Positions 50,655-61,082 of a DNA stretch of 64,000 bases are shown one piece after another. Origin of the DNA: Blepharisma japonicum (Eukaryota; Ciliophora; Heterotrichea; Heterotrichida; Blepharismidae); NCBI GenBank assembly GCA_949751835.1, contig CATKHK010000041.1:1-64000 (forward strand), given 5' to 3'. Position numbers and translations under genes: made by a program. The stretch's first letter is position 1, and every line of letters starts with the position of its first letter. The notes under the pieces were generated by a model. The model saw only the letters and a program-made list of their open reading frames with translations. It was not told the DNA's origin and searched no databases.

Positions 50655-51269
50655 AGCACTGATTTTATTAATTATGAATATGATAAATGCAAAAATTGTT
50701 TTGGATTAGAGAATCTTACAAAACTATTGATTTAGGGAATTAATAATTTTAATATAAAGAGAAATGTAATATAAATTAAGCTTGAGAATTCAGGAGAGAG
50801 ATATATTAAATCTATAATTAGAAAGTGAAGCTATATTGCTTGTAACTGAAATTTCTGAATTAATTAAAGGATTTTAGTGTTTATTATTTAAAAATATTTC
50901 AGTTTATAAAAATTTTAGAAATCTATTAAGTCATAAAAACTGCATTTTTCGATAGGGATAATATCTTTAATTATGTTTTATTTTATACTTTAATTGCAAA
51001 TTTCTTATAAGTATTAGAGTTCTTATCATCTAAAATAATTTATTTTGTTTTGGGAATATAAAAATATTTTTCCTAATAGGAAAAGCCATTATATTGCATT
51101 TAATTCAATAATAAAAGTAATTTCTTTTTTGAATTTAACTTTGCAATTAATTAAAATAAACTGCTAGTTCTTTCAATCATAATAATAATCTTCATAAATA
51201 TGCAAATTTGAAACCAATATTTTCTTTTGCAAACGCCTATTAGAAAATAAATATAAAACACGTTTAAAA
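50655..51269. other. Intergenic spacer
   Basis: About 615 bp, very AT-rich, between two plus-strand genes. I see nothing in it. Confidence 0.6.
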
Positions 51270-53423
51270 ATGCTAATTTTCTTCCTCATAATATTAGGCT
51301 GCTACTCATCTCAGCCAAATCCTGAAGACCGACTTCTACCTTTTACTCCTTCCAATCCCATTATCTTAAAATCCCCAAACAAAATTTCCTCATCAGACCT
51401 GGCAACTTTATCTACAGGCAAAATTTCTCCTTTAATTTCCTACGCTTCAAATCTAATCGGTCCTCAACAGATCCATGCAACTGACAAAGGCGACCTATAC
51501 CTTATTAATTCAGAAGGACTCTATATAAAGCTGCCTTATTCAATTGAAGAAGCTGTGAATAAGTCTCCATTTTACTTATCAGAATTCCCTGACACTTTAA
51601 TTGTCGGCTCAAAAAAGCTAAAACTTTATCAAGTTGTTCAAAAAGACGGGGAATATTTTATTGAAGAATTGCCTGCACTTTTGTATGGGAATGATTTGGA
51701 TTTTAATCGAGCTTTGTTAGGAAAATTTGACTACTCATTAGAAGCGGTGAATTTTTTATCAGGCGAAATATTGTGGAATTTGAATTTTACCCAATATTCA
51801 GGGCTGAATGTAGCAAATGATAGTTTGGAACTAGCCAATACTGGATTAAAAGAAAAGGAGAATTCATTGAGCGTTATAGATCAATCATATAATATTACAA
51901 TTGTGCATTCAGGAGATGAAGAAGAAAATTCAGAAGAAAACGAATGCTTGGATTATGATTATAACTCAGCAGGAACCTGTGGAAATATGATCTGGGACTT
52001 TATTATAAACTATTACTGGATTGCTATTTTAATCCTTTCTTCTATGGTTATTGGAATTCATGTTGGAAGACTGCAAGTCGAAAAATTCCCTTGTGAAAAA
52101 TTTCGAAACACTGAAAGCACTGCTCCAAGTGAAAACTTAAATAAAGATCCAAACAGTCAAATGCTAGATAATTTTGATGCTACTGAGCATAAAATATACC
52201 CAATTTCAAAGCTGGATTTATCAGCAATTAGTTCAGCTCATGAAGTTTCTATTTTTGAAGAATCAAAAAATTCTCAAAAACCTCCTGAGTTTTCTGTGCA
52301 TTCAGCAGCCGTTAACGAAAATTCGCAGATAAATAATGAAGCTTCCGATTTCACCAAATCCAGCAGTGAGTCAAGCCATTATAAATCTTTTGATGACCCT
52401 AAAATCCCTAATAAAGAATTAAGGAGCTTCCTAGATGATGGGCACTATAGAAGGCATTACAAATATCAAAGGATCCTAGGGAGCGGCGGTTTTGCCTCTG
52501 TTCACCTTGCTGAGCATAATCTTGATGATCAGCTTTATGCAATAAAAATAGTAAAAATGCAGATTAACCCTGAAGAAAACATCAAAAAACATAAACTTTT
52601 TTCAGAAGTAAACGCAATTAAGCAGCTTCAATCTAAATATATAGTAAGATACATCACTTGTTGGGCTGAAAAAGAGCCAAGCTATATGGAAGATATGGAA
52701 GAAAGCGAGGTATCTAGCAGTTATATCCAAAGTGCTACAGAATTATCAAGCTTAAAAAGTTCAAATAACTTCCAAAGCTCAAAAATCGCTAGCGAAGGTG
52801 ACAAATTGATTGATTTATATCTCTACATCCAAATGGAGTATTGTGATGGCATGAATTTACGAGAATGGCTAGATCAGCCCAACCATAAGATTGATCGAGA
52901 AAGAAATTTACAATTTTTCACTCAGATGCTTAAAGGGATAAAATATATTCATGAGCATGCCATAATTCATAGAGATTTAAAGCCTGCTAATATTTTTATC
53001 AATGGAAAAGATAACGTAAAAATCGGGGATTTAGGCTTAGCGAGAGTTATGGCGTCACCTGAATATTCATATATAGAAGACCATGCTGAAATCCTTAAAT
53101 CAGCGCTATCTATGAATATCGGGACTCCTTTGTATTTAGCACCTGAGCAGGAATTCAGCACCAATTATAATCATAAAGTTGATATTTTTTCGCTTGGAAT
53201 TATCTTATTAGAGCTTTCACATAAGTTTGAGACTTATCATGAAAGGTATAGGATGCTGAAAGATGTAAGAGAATCCCATACTTTTCCAATGGAATTTATT
53301 AAAAATTATCCTATAGAGCACGAAATTGTAATGGCAATGACACAGCCAGACCCGAAAAATAGACCAGAAGCGATGGAAATTCTTAAGGGAGAATTGATAA
53401 AAAATTGGGAAAAAAGTTTATAA
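51270..53423 (+). CDS. PERK-like eIF2-alpha kinase with lumenal sensor domain
   Basis: 717 residues. A signal peptide is at 1-14 (LIFFLIILGC). A lumenal region, about 20-245, has IRE1/PERK-type landmarks (GPQQIHATDKGDLYLINSEG; SGEILWNLNFTQYSG). A single TM follows at about 248-266 (IAILILSSMVIGIHVG), then a Ser-rich linker. The kinase begins at about 400 (LGSGGFASVHLAE). It has a long insert rich in Ser, as in eIF2-alpha kinases, then HRDLKPANIF (about 567), DLG for DFG, and GTPLYLAPEQ. WAEKEP in the N-lobe and the insert place it in the eIF2AK group. Family role: ER-stress sensing and translational shutdown. All in one exon, no TGA. Confidence 0.88.
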   Translation: MLIFFLIILGCYSSQPNPEDRLLPFTPSNPIILKSPNKISSSDLATLSTGKISPLISYASNLIGPQQIHATDKGDLYLINSEGLYIKLPYSIEEAVNKSPFYLSEFPDTLIVGSKKLKLYQVVQKDGEYFIEELPALLYGNDLDFNRALLGKFDYSLEAVNFLSGEILWNLNFTQYSGLNVANDSLELANTGLKEKENSLSVIDQSYNITIVHSGDEEENSEENECLDYDYNSAGTCGNMIWDFIINYYWIAILILSSMVIGIHVGRLQVEKFPCEKFRNTESTAPSENLNKDPNSQMLDNFDATEHKIYPISKLDLSAISSAHEVSIFEESKNSQKPPEFSVHSAAVNENSQINNEASDFTKSSSESSHYKSFDDPKIPNKELRSFLDDGHYRRHYKYQRILGSGGFASVHLAEHNLDDQLYAIKIVKMQINPEENIKKHKLFSEVNAIKQLQSKYIVRYITCWAEKEPSYMEDMEESEVSSSYIQSATELSSLKSSNNFQSSKIASEGDKLIDLYLYIQMEYCDGMNLREWLDQPNHKIDRERNLQFFTQMLKGIKYIHEHAIIHRDLKPANIFINGKDNVKIGDLGLARVMASPEYSYIEDHAEILKSALSMNIGTPLYLAPEQEFSTNYNHKVDIFSLGIILLELSHKFETYHERYRMLKDVRESHTFPMEFIKNYPIEHEIVMAMTQPDPKNRPEAMEILKGELIKNWEKSL

Positions 53424-53435
53424 GTAATGCTATCT

Positions 53436-54086
53436 TTATTTAACTTTACATTTATTTATAATTTTGTCATAAAAATAAATACCTCTTAATTTTCTGCTCT
53501 GCAGATTTTCAAGGATTTTTTCTATATCAGATTTTCAGTCCTTTTCTGTATTTTCTACCATTTTAGAAAAACTGATTGGGTATTTTCTTTTCTTAAACGC
53601 AATTGGAGTCATTGGAGTTGGCTCTGGCTCAGGAACTAGGTTTCCCAGAGCTTTTTTGGTAATTGTAGAATGTCTTTTATGGTTAAGAGTCTGAATAGAC
53701 CTCTCAATCTCATTATTGCTAAATTCGCAATTAATTTTGAGTGTTTTTTTCTTTGTTTCTGAATGCATAAGAAATGAAGGTTTCGGAAAGAGTTTGTAGC
53801 ATAGCTCAAAGCCTTTAGATAAATTATGAGGACTAGGCTCGCCGAATTGAGAATTCGATAGATTTGTTGTGGAGACTTTTTCTGTGGAATTATTTATAGG
53901 CTGTTTTGGTGAGCTTAAAGGATTCCAAAAATGAACCTCAGATTGAGTTCTTGAGACTTTTTTTCGTAGAGTTTGTGACTTTGGCTTAGAGTGTATGAAG
54001 AATGATGGGATAGAAGAATTGCTTTTGTTGTGTGGGGAAGCTAAGGAGTTGTTCAGTGAGATAGGTTTTCCATATGATTTGTTCAT
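53436..54086 (-). CDS. Uncharacterised Ser/Pro-rich protein
   Basis: 216 residues with one TGA as Trp. Ser/Asn/Lys/Pro-rich and probably disordered; short patches such as GFELCYKLFPKPSFLMH and EPEPTPMTPIAFKKRKYPIS are the only ordered-looking parts. Many SP/TP sites (SSPKQP, PTPMTP) suggest phosphorylation by proline-directed kinases. The end is helical and Lys-rich. No family recognised. Its stop lies 12 bp from the stop of the convergent PERK-like gene. Confidence 0.65.
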
Positions 54087-54284
54087 GAATTAGAGTTATG
54101 TTAATTGCATACTTATTTAGAATTAAATAGAATTATCTCTGGAGAATAATAAATGATTTAAGTAAATTTTTAAATTTTAAATCATTTAAAAATTTAAAAT
54201 TAATAATTAGCTATGATGCTTTTATAATCTATATAATTCTTAAATTATTGAAATAATTTAGAAATTAAATTAAATTAAATTATT

Positions 54285-54910
54285 TTAGATAGTGATGATA
54301 TCACCTGCTCTGTTCACACATATGTTTCCCAATGCTGGTCTTAATTTTTCAAGCTCAGCCATAAAGTCAAGCTTATCAAGATCATTTCCTTCCTCTTCCT
54401 CATCATCATTGATGTGATGAACTGGATTGACATTTTTAGACTCATCTTCTTTTTGTTTTTTCCTCAATGCTAATTTACAAAACATTGAGCACTTTCTGCA
54501 GCCTCTGCAACATAATTTTTTAGCATTTTTTTCTAATAAGAAGCCTACAAAATTGACATGTCCGCTCTCAGCTGCCTATGTTTAATTCTTACAATATGCA
54601 AAGCTGTTTTACCTGATGAATCAGTTAAATTTAATAAAGCTCCGTGGGCTACCAGGACTTGCGCACACTCAACCGACCCACTCTCCGCCGCTCTATGCAA
54701 AGGCGTCGCATAATCCACCTCCGAGATCAGATTCACATCAACTCCTGACATCATCAGTCCACAAAGCGCCTCTTTATTCCCCATCCTAGCGCATCTATGA
54801 GGTAAAGGATCCAGCTTAGGCTTGCAAGAAACATTTTGAATGCCTCCACAGCAAGGGCAGCGTGTAATCGACGTCTGTGACTCCTTCTCCATATTAGTAT
54901 AGAAACACAT
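54285..54910 (-). CDS. Ankyrin-repeat protein with Cys-rich ends
   Basis: Coding sequence is complement(join(54285..54575, 54593..54910)), 202 residues. Three ankyrin repeats are readable: DPLPHRCARMGNKEALCGLM, then YATPLHRAAESGSVECAQVL and GKTALHI joined over the intron to AAESGHVNFVGFLLEKNA. A zinc-like CPCC motif lies before them and CCRGCRKCSMFC after them. An acidic, Asp/Glu-rich tail ends the protein. A 17-nt intron interrupts the third repeat; splicing restores the canonical TALHIAAE. It may be a regulator or adaptor; no more can be said. Confidence 0.85.
54576..54592 (-). other. 17-nt spliceosomal intron (ankyrin gene)
   Basis: GTAAGAATTAAACATAG on the minus strand. It shifts frame by two bases; the consensus ankyrin repeat appears only after removal, so the length is well supported. 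Confidence 0.9.
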
Positions 54911-55252
54911 TTTGAAAAAATACTGGAATTTTTATGGAAAAAGTTTGTGTTAAAGTTGAAAAAATTTGCAATAAAACGAACTATAAAGCCATATTTTTTA
55001 TTAAGAAAAGGAGATATTTATAAAGGGAGAAATTTTTAAATTTGAATTGTGCGGAATGACAAAAATAAATAATTTAATAAATAGAAAATTTATTTCATTA
55101 TTTATAATTTTCGTATAATGCTGGCATTTAATATTTATCTTTTTATTTTCTATTAAATCTTAAGTAATAAAAAACCTATTAAATTTTATTTAAAATGATA
55201 ATTTTAAAGATTTAATATAGAGATAATGATAAATAAATTGATTATTATACAA
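54911..55252. other. Intergenic spacer
   Basis: About 340 bp, very AT-rich; nothing recognised. Confidence 0.6.
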
Positions 55253-55918
55253 TTAGCAAAGGTTTTCATCTTCATCTTCAGCTGGCAATGGGGCGTTTTG
55301 CAAGTTTGCGAGTTCTGCGATTTCTCTTTCGATTTCTGCCATTTGTTCTGGGTCAATTTGGACATCTTGAGGAGCTAACACAGGAGCTTCGACAAGCATA
55401 AGGTTAGCGTCTCCTGAAAGTCTTCTAGCGAGCCACAAGAATGGCTTTTCGAACTGATAGTAAGATTTTGCTGAGACATCGAAGTATTTGAGGTTGTGTC
55501 TTTTATGGTATGTGATTTGTTTGGCTTTTACTTTTCTGTCCTTGACATCAACCTTATTACCAACGAGTACAATTGGAACGTTTTCGCAGACTCTTACAAG
55601 GTCTCTGTGCCATTTAGGTACAAACTTGTATGTGATGCGTGAAGTTACATCGAACATGATAATACCGCATTGTGCTCCAAGATAATAGCCATCTCTAAGC
55701 TCTGAAAATTTTCCTTGGCCTGCAATGTCCCATATATTGAAGAAGATTGGACCTCGGGTTGTAAAAAATGAAAGTGGGTTCACATCAGCACCTACAGAGG
55801 CGATATATCGCTTTTCATACTCCCCAGTTAAGTGGCGTTTGATAAAGGTGGTTTTACCAACACCTCCATCTCCAATTAATACAAGCTTGAATCGCACAGG
55901 ACCTGGTTGAGTTTCCAT
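55253..55918 (-). CDS. Ran GTPase paralogue with altered switch regions
   Basis: 221 residues, Ran family. The P-loop [50 protein letters not shown] and [12 protein letters not shown] are conserved. Switch I reads [12 protein letters not shown] where Ran has ATLGVEVHPLVF, so the switch Thr is Ser. G3 reads DIAGQGKF instead of DTAGQEKF, so the Glu after the catalytic Gln is Gly. The acidic tail is DEDENLC instead of DEDDDL. Ran directs nucleocytoplasmic transport and spindle assembly; this copy may bind partners differently. It lies 315 bp from the second copy in the same direction. Confidence 0.92.
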   Translation of the reverse strand: METQPGPVRFKLVLIGDGGVGKTTFIKRHLTGEYEKRYIASVGADVNPLSFFTTRGPIFFNIWDIAGQGKFSELRDGYYLGAQCGIIMFDVTSRITYKFVPKWHRDLVRVCENVPIVLVGNKVDVKDRKVKAKQITYHKRHNLKYFDVSAKSYYQFEKPFLWLARRLSGDANLMLVEAPVLAPQDVQIDPEQMAEIEREIAELANLQNAPLPAEDEDENLC

Positions 55919-56233
55919 ATCTATAGCTTACATATTGCGCGTAAATAGAAGATATTTAGTTCCTATTTTTACTACTTCCTATTTATGAGTCGAGTAAATA
56001 AAATTAGGAAAGTTAGATTTTCTTAATTTGCATTTATTATATTTGACCAAAAAGTTAATCTACTCATTCACTTTCCATAAATAATTAATTAAGTGATAAA
56101 ATAATTTTATCCCAGAAATTAATCATATAACTACTCAAAAAGTTGAACTTAATTTAGAAAGTTATTTTATATTCATCATATTGGAATACATTAAATTGAG
56201 ATATTAAATAAAAAGAATTAATTAATAAGCACC
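55919..56233. other. Spacer between the two Ran genes
   Basis: 315 bp, AT-rich. I see nothing in it. Confidence 0.6.
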
Positions 56234-56899
56234 TTAGCCTAAATTCTCATCTTCATCTTCAGCTGGCAATGGGGCGTTTTGCAAGTTTGCGAGTTCTGCG
56301 TTTTCTCTTTCGATTTCTGCCATTTGTTCTGGGTCAATTTGGACATCTTGAGGAGCTAACACAGGAGCTTCGACAAGCATAAGGTTAGCGTCTCCTGAAA
56401 GCCTTCTAGCGAGCCACAAGAATGGCTTTTCGAACTGATAGTTGGATTTTGCTGAGACGTCGAAGTATTGGAGGTTGTGTCTTCTGTGGTATGTGATTTG
56501 TTTGGCTTTTACTTTTCTGTCCTTGACATCAACTTTATTACCAACAAGCACAATTGGAATGTTTTCGCAGACTCTTACAAGGTCTCTGTGCCATTTAGGT
56601 ACATTTTTGTATGTGATACGTGAGGTAACATCGAACATGATAATGCCACATTGTCCTCCAATATAATAGCCGTCTCTAAGTCCTGAAAGTTTTTCTTGGC
56701 CTGCGGTATCCCAAACATTGAAGCAGACTGGGCCACGGGTTGTGAAGAATGTGAGAGGATGAACATCGACACCGACTGTAGCGATATAGCGTTTTTCGTA
56801 TTCACCAGTCAAGTGACGCTTGACAAAAGTGGTTTTTCCAACACCACCGTCTCCAATTAAGACAAGCTTGAATTGTACAGGCTGAGGAGCTTCCACCAT
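56234..56899 (-). CDS. Ran: Ran GTPase
   Basis: 221 residues with canonical Ran motifs: [76 protein letters not shown]. The nuclear-transport GTPase. The acidic end is DEDENLG. Its last roughly 205 coding bases differ from the neighbour copy at only about two sites, whereas the 5' half and switch regions are diverged, which suggests gene conversion. Confidence 0.95.
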   Translation of the reverse strand: MVEAPQPVQFKLVLIGDGGVGKTTFVKRHLTGEYEKRYIATVGVDVHPLTFFTTRGPVCFNVWDTAGQEKLSGLRDGYYIGGQCGIIMFDVTSRITYKNVPKWHRDLVRVCENIPIVLVGNKVDVKDRKVKAKQITYHRRHNLQYFDVSAKSNYQFEKPFLWLARRLSGDANLMLVEAPVLAPQDVQIDPEQMAEIERENAELANLQNAPLPAEDEDENLG

Positions 56900-57161
56900 G
56901 TCAAATTATTATAAGCCGTAAATGGAGCCATGGAGATAAGTCATTTAGGGGTAGGAAAAAGAAAATAATAGATGGAAAATTATAAACTATTGAAATGATG
57001 GGAAATTATTTTTAATATCTGCTTATTCGGAATATTCTAAAATTATAAAGGTCAAAATTACTATGTCCTAATTGTTTTTCTTTTACTATAGAATTTTTAG
57101 TTAAATATTAAGGTCGCTTTTATAAAAATTAATAATTATTTTAACATCTTCACTTGCAGAT

Positions 57162-57896
57162 TTATAAATTATTCAATTGATGCAGTTCCTCAAATTTTTC
57201 ATTTTCCCCAGAAATCCTCAGCTTACTTTTCAACTGAAAATTTAGCTTTCCCCTGGCAATATTGCTTGTGCTTCTTGCCTGTGACTTTCTGGAAATAATT
57301 CCCATCGGACTATCCCTTCCAAAATGTGAGTGCAAAATATTACAATTTTCTTCCCTCAAGCTTCCATTATCATTAAAATTCTCTTTTAGTTTATTCATCC
57401 TTATTAACTGCTGTGCTATACTTATTTTCAGTTTATCCCTTTTTTCTAATTCTTTCATTGTCACATTGCACAGATTTTCTAAGTATTTTATGTTGCTTTT
57501 TTTCATAGTGTTGCTTAATGGGGTAAAGTTAACTTTATTTCCTAGACATGTGTATTTTCTCATTAGATTTGTCGTGCTTGATAATAAAGATTGGAGGTTT
57601 GTTTCTTTCTGCTCTTTTTTGTTACTGTTTGTCATAATTTTTGCTGATGGTTGTCTCCAACACTCTGGTCTTAAAGGCTCTGGAGGAGTTGAGTTATAAG
57701 ATTTTGATCTAAACTGCCTTGGGTCTATTGATATAGCTCTGCTAAACTTATGTAAACTTCTATTAAGCTTTTGTGAGGAATTTAATAGGCTTCTTTTTGT
57801 TTCATTCCGCTTTATAGCGCTTGCTGATCTGCAGTTTCTTCTGAAATCAATTGTAAAATTTGTTATAGGAACGTTAATTTTTAACTGTTCAGCCAT
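57162..57896 (-). CDS. Uncharacterised basic protein
   Basis: 244 residues, strongly basic and Ser/Asn-rich. No domain recognised. The most ordered part is about 135-180 (NIKYLENLCNVTMKELEKRD; SIAQQLIRMNKLKENF), a probable helix pair. It starts MAEQLKINVPITNF and ends FEELHQLNNL. Clean frame without TGA, TAA stop. The composition fits a nucleic-acid-binding or cytoskeletal protein, which is speculation. Confidence 0.62.
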   Translation of the reverse strand: MAEQLKINVPITNFTIDFRRNCRSASAIKRNETKRSLLNSSQKLNRSLHKFSRAISIDPRQFRSKSYNSTPPEPLRPECWRQPSAKIMTNSNKKEQKETNLQSLLSSTTNLMRKYTCLGNKVNFTPLSNTMKKSNIKYLENLCNVTMKELEKRDKLKISIAQQLIRMNKLKENFNDNGSLREENCNILHSHFGRDSPMGIISRKSQARSTSNIARGKLNFQLKSKLRISGENEKFEELHQLNNL

Positions 57897-58194
57897 TTAT
57901 CTTAACTTCTAACAGCAATTTATATACGAAAAGTTAATAAGCAAGTAGGTAATGCAAGAAGAATTTTCAGTAAAAATATTTTTTGATAGTTTTGATTACA
58001 ACATTTAGGCAAATTTTGAAATTATTTGATATAAAAATCTCTATTTTTATTAAAATAAACAAGACTGATTTCGAGATATATAATTTTGCTAATCATCCTT
58101 AAAACTTAATTACTTATTCTTAAGGCTCGATTTAGTTTTAAAATTTACAGAACTTAAAAATTTTAATCACGAAATAACACATATAGCAATTCAA
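57897..58194. other. Intergenic spacer
   Basis: About 300 bp, AT-rich, no feature seen. An antisense hydrophobic frame covering 58163-58366 is probably only the reverse of the Lys-rich relic. Confidence 0.5.
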
Positions 58195-58602
58195 TGCTAA
58201 AAATAAATAAAACGACTGCCTTTAAGAAACCTGTTAGCTCAAGCAAGAAGAAAATCAATGAAAACTCACCAAAGATATTTATGATATGAAAGAGATTATT
58301 ATGATAAGCTAATAGAAGATGAAAGAAGCTGATCATGAAAAAGAAGCATTTGAATGAAAGCTCCATGAAAGCGAAAATCTACAACAAAAGGTTCGGATTT
58401 CAAACCTCGGCTGAGCCATACTAAAAAATTGCAGAGTACAAGAAATCAGACGGTAAGGTAAACAAATCGACTAGTTCTTCAAAAAAATGAGAAAATCAAT
58501 CTTAACGAAAATATGTTTTAAAAAATTTATGGAATTACTTGATCAGAGGGAATGGCTTAAAATGCATAATGAAAAAGACAAAAGCATAGAAAAATATATT
58601 TA
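58195..58602 (+). pseudogene. Decayed gene, possibly of the Phe-Pro repeat family
   Basis: Plus-strand protein-like runs in more than one frame are broken by TAA: LKINKTTAFKKPVSSSKKK, then DYYDKLIEDERSW and KGSDFKPRLSHTKK, then FMELLDQREWLKMHNEKDKS before a TAA at the end. A candidate 17-nt GTAAAC...ACTAG intron lies near 58460 but does not repair the frame. The SDFKPRLS and YYDKL elements resemble the xFxPxI and YxxLY units of the gene at 33.8 kb. Weak call; it may be a normal gene whose exons I failed to connect. Confidence 0.4.
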
Positions 58603-58672
58603 ACTTTTAATAAACAAATAAATATCATTTTAATATAACTTGCAGAATATTTTATAGTCCATTTTGCCATTT

Positions 58673-59512
58673 CTATGACATATTCAAAAATAAACATGAT
58701 ACTCCTTCTTCTTCAACTGCATCTGGATATTGTTTTATTCCCTCAACTTCTAAGTCTTTAAAATAAATTGGCTTAAATGAAACGCCTCCTATTTTTTGAA
58801 TAAAAGATGACCTGACATCTAAACTCACAGCCATTGCATACTTTAATTCATGAAGATATCCAAGTGAAGCTGATAAAAACATTAAATTATAAGATAAATT
58901 TTTTCCATTGAATTTTGGTAACACCCCAGCATTCGCCCAATAAAGAACTGAGCTGCGGTCTAATGTTCCTTGGGGTAACTTACCATTTCTATCAGGCACG
59001 CCAAAGCTAAATGGAATGCTTTTATTGATAATTTGTGCGAAATTTATTAATTTTTCCCAAACCTCTTTTGAATTTGACTTTAAAAAGACAGGGAACTGAG
59101 GTCTTGATGCCCACGACATCGAATACAAAACCCCAGCTAATTCTCCCTTAACTCTTGCAGTCACACTATATTTCAAAAAGTCAGTTTGCTCCCCAAATTC
59201 TGGTAATTCATAATCTCTTCACTCCTCATATGAAAAATTCACATATTTTTTAAAAGCAGAATGACAAGCAAAACATTCAGCAATAATTTCCCTATACTGT
59301 GGAATCTGATTTTCATCAAAAATCTGAAATTCAACATTTCCTCTTTGCCATACAAAACCTCTCGAAAATTTCTCAAGTTCTAATTTATATTCTGGCACTG
59401 AATCTATAGCTTTAATAAATGCTGGACTTAGCTTATCTGCCTTAGAAAGCCAGCTTAAATCGCATATTTTAGGATTTTTTGAAAAATATCTGGCCACAGT
59501 TATATAAAGCAT
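58673..59512 (-). CDS. GNAT-like N-acetyltransferase
   Basis: 279 residues across one TGA (59219-59221, Trp). The first half has no clear motif. The second half carries the features of a GNAT fold: GELAGVLYSMSWASRP (beta-3/4), then GVLPKFNGKNLSYNLMFLSA (family: GVxPxxxGKGIGxxLL, the acetyl-CoA loop), then SLDVRSSFIQKIGGVSFKPI (family: NxxSxxxYEKLGF). The acetyl-CoA loop is degenerate (NGKNLS), so activity is unsure. Substrate unknown. Stop TAG. Confidence 0.6.
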
Positions 59513-59542
59513 TCTCTATAATCTTATTTTTTATATAAAAAA

Positions 59543-60862
59543 TTAATTATATCTAGGCCGATCTTTTATGAGCCAAACATAGTCGTCAACCTTCATAAGC
59601 GTCGCGCTATACTGGGTCCACAACACATGTGTTTCATTATAGACAAATAATTTTCCAAACCCGAAGTCATCAGCCATATATACACCCCAATCCTTATAAA
59701 AAGGTGGTAATGGCTCATTATGGCCTTCTCTATTCCCTGCATTCCCACTTAAAATATATAATGGTGCTTTTGCATTGAAATGTGTATGCTTGTCATCATA
59801 GTCACTTTGTACCGTCAAGTTCTTATAGATTGGCTTATCTCTTTCATAGCTATGGACATGGGCTTGTAGCATGATATCTACTGAATTTTCATATAAAATG
59901 TCTTCTAAAATACTCTGATACAGCTCAGCTTCAGATTCACAAGTGATAGTTGAGCGGGTTGAACAATAGAGAGGATGATGGGTAAGGACGACAATCCAAG
60001 GAAAATTCTCTCTATTTTTATTGGCAGCTTCTAAATCTTTTTTCAGTCAATTAGTTTGAGTTTCTGCTGATGCTTTTTTGGCGTTGTCTATATAAACTTC
60101 AGTACTTATAACCACCCAATGGACTGATCCTATATTGAAAGAATAGAAATAGCCAGTCCCTTGATTGTCTTGGTTTACTGGCATTTTGAATCTCGTCCTG
60201 AAATGAGTAGAATTATTGAAACCTTCATGGTTTCCAATTATTGCCATATATGCGTAGCTTGCAGCTAAAGGCTGAATCATATTAAAAAAGTGGTCGCCTA
60301 CAATTCCGTCGTCCTGGTCAAGATTATAAGCGATATCTCCCATATGGATAATCCCTAAAAAATTCCTAAGCTTGGCTTCTTGTAGTAAAATGTCCTTTAC
60401 TGCCATTGCGTTTGTCCCAATCCCTAAATCACCGAAAACAATCATTGATAAAGGCCTTTTGGTTTCTAAGTAGGGTGGACTTGTCTCGGGAGTCCGACCG
60501 CTAAACATATAAATTTCGCTTTCTGTTATGGAATTTCTTATGTAATATTCATAGCTGCATTCACTATTAAGGTTATTCATGACAGCGGTATAAATGTATT
60601 GGAACTTCACCACAATTTCGCCTTCGTTAAAGGTTTGGGAGGTCCCTTGGATCGTCTTCCAATTTGTGTCTTCACCTGGACAAAGAACTGGGCGATAAAT
60701 GACAAATGAGTCCACACTGATGTAGGAGACCCAGGTGACCCTCATTTCTCCGTGGTTCTCGGTTCAGGAAATTCTGATTTGCTCAGGTTTGTAGATTCCG
60801 GCGTCCACAAGAGTGAGATTTAGGAAGAGGATGAATTCAATTAGAAAAAAATGTTTAGACAT
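59543..60862 (-). CDS. Purple acid phosphatase-like metallophosphoesterase, secreted (copy 1)
   Basis: 439 residues across three TGA as Trp. The signal peptide is MSKHFFLIEFILFLNLTLVD. An N-terminal fibronectin-like domain holds SWTENHGEMRVTWVSYIS. The catalytic domain has GDLGIG, GDIAYNLDQDDGI, GNHEGF, VLTHHPLYC and QAHVHSYER, that is all five metal blocks (the last GHxH-type is QAHVH). Purple acid phosphatases hydrolyse phosphate esters in vesicles or outside the cell. It is a tandem relative of the gene at 62.5-63.8 kb in the same orientation. Confidence 0.93.
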
Positions 60863-61082
60863 TATAAGTGATAAGAAAATAAATTAATATTTTTGAAACC
60901 AATTGGAATATTATATATAAATTAAAAGATTTTATGAATTAGCATCAATTTTTATTTATTCAAAATAATTTTATAGTATGAAATTTTATTAAATTTATTA
61001 ATGCTCACTTTTCTTTTAGTTTTCGTCTTAAAATTTTGAACGTTGATTTACTTGACTTAAATAAGTAACTCTAAATAATAAA

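Noticed and set aside
58163-58366. 67-codon hydrophobic frame on the minus strand
   Set aside because: It mirrors a Lys/Ser-rich plus-strand sequence that shows better protein-like features.
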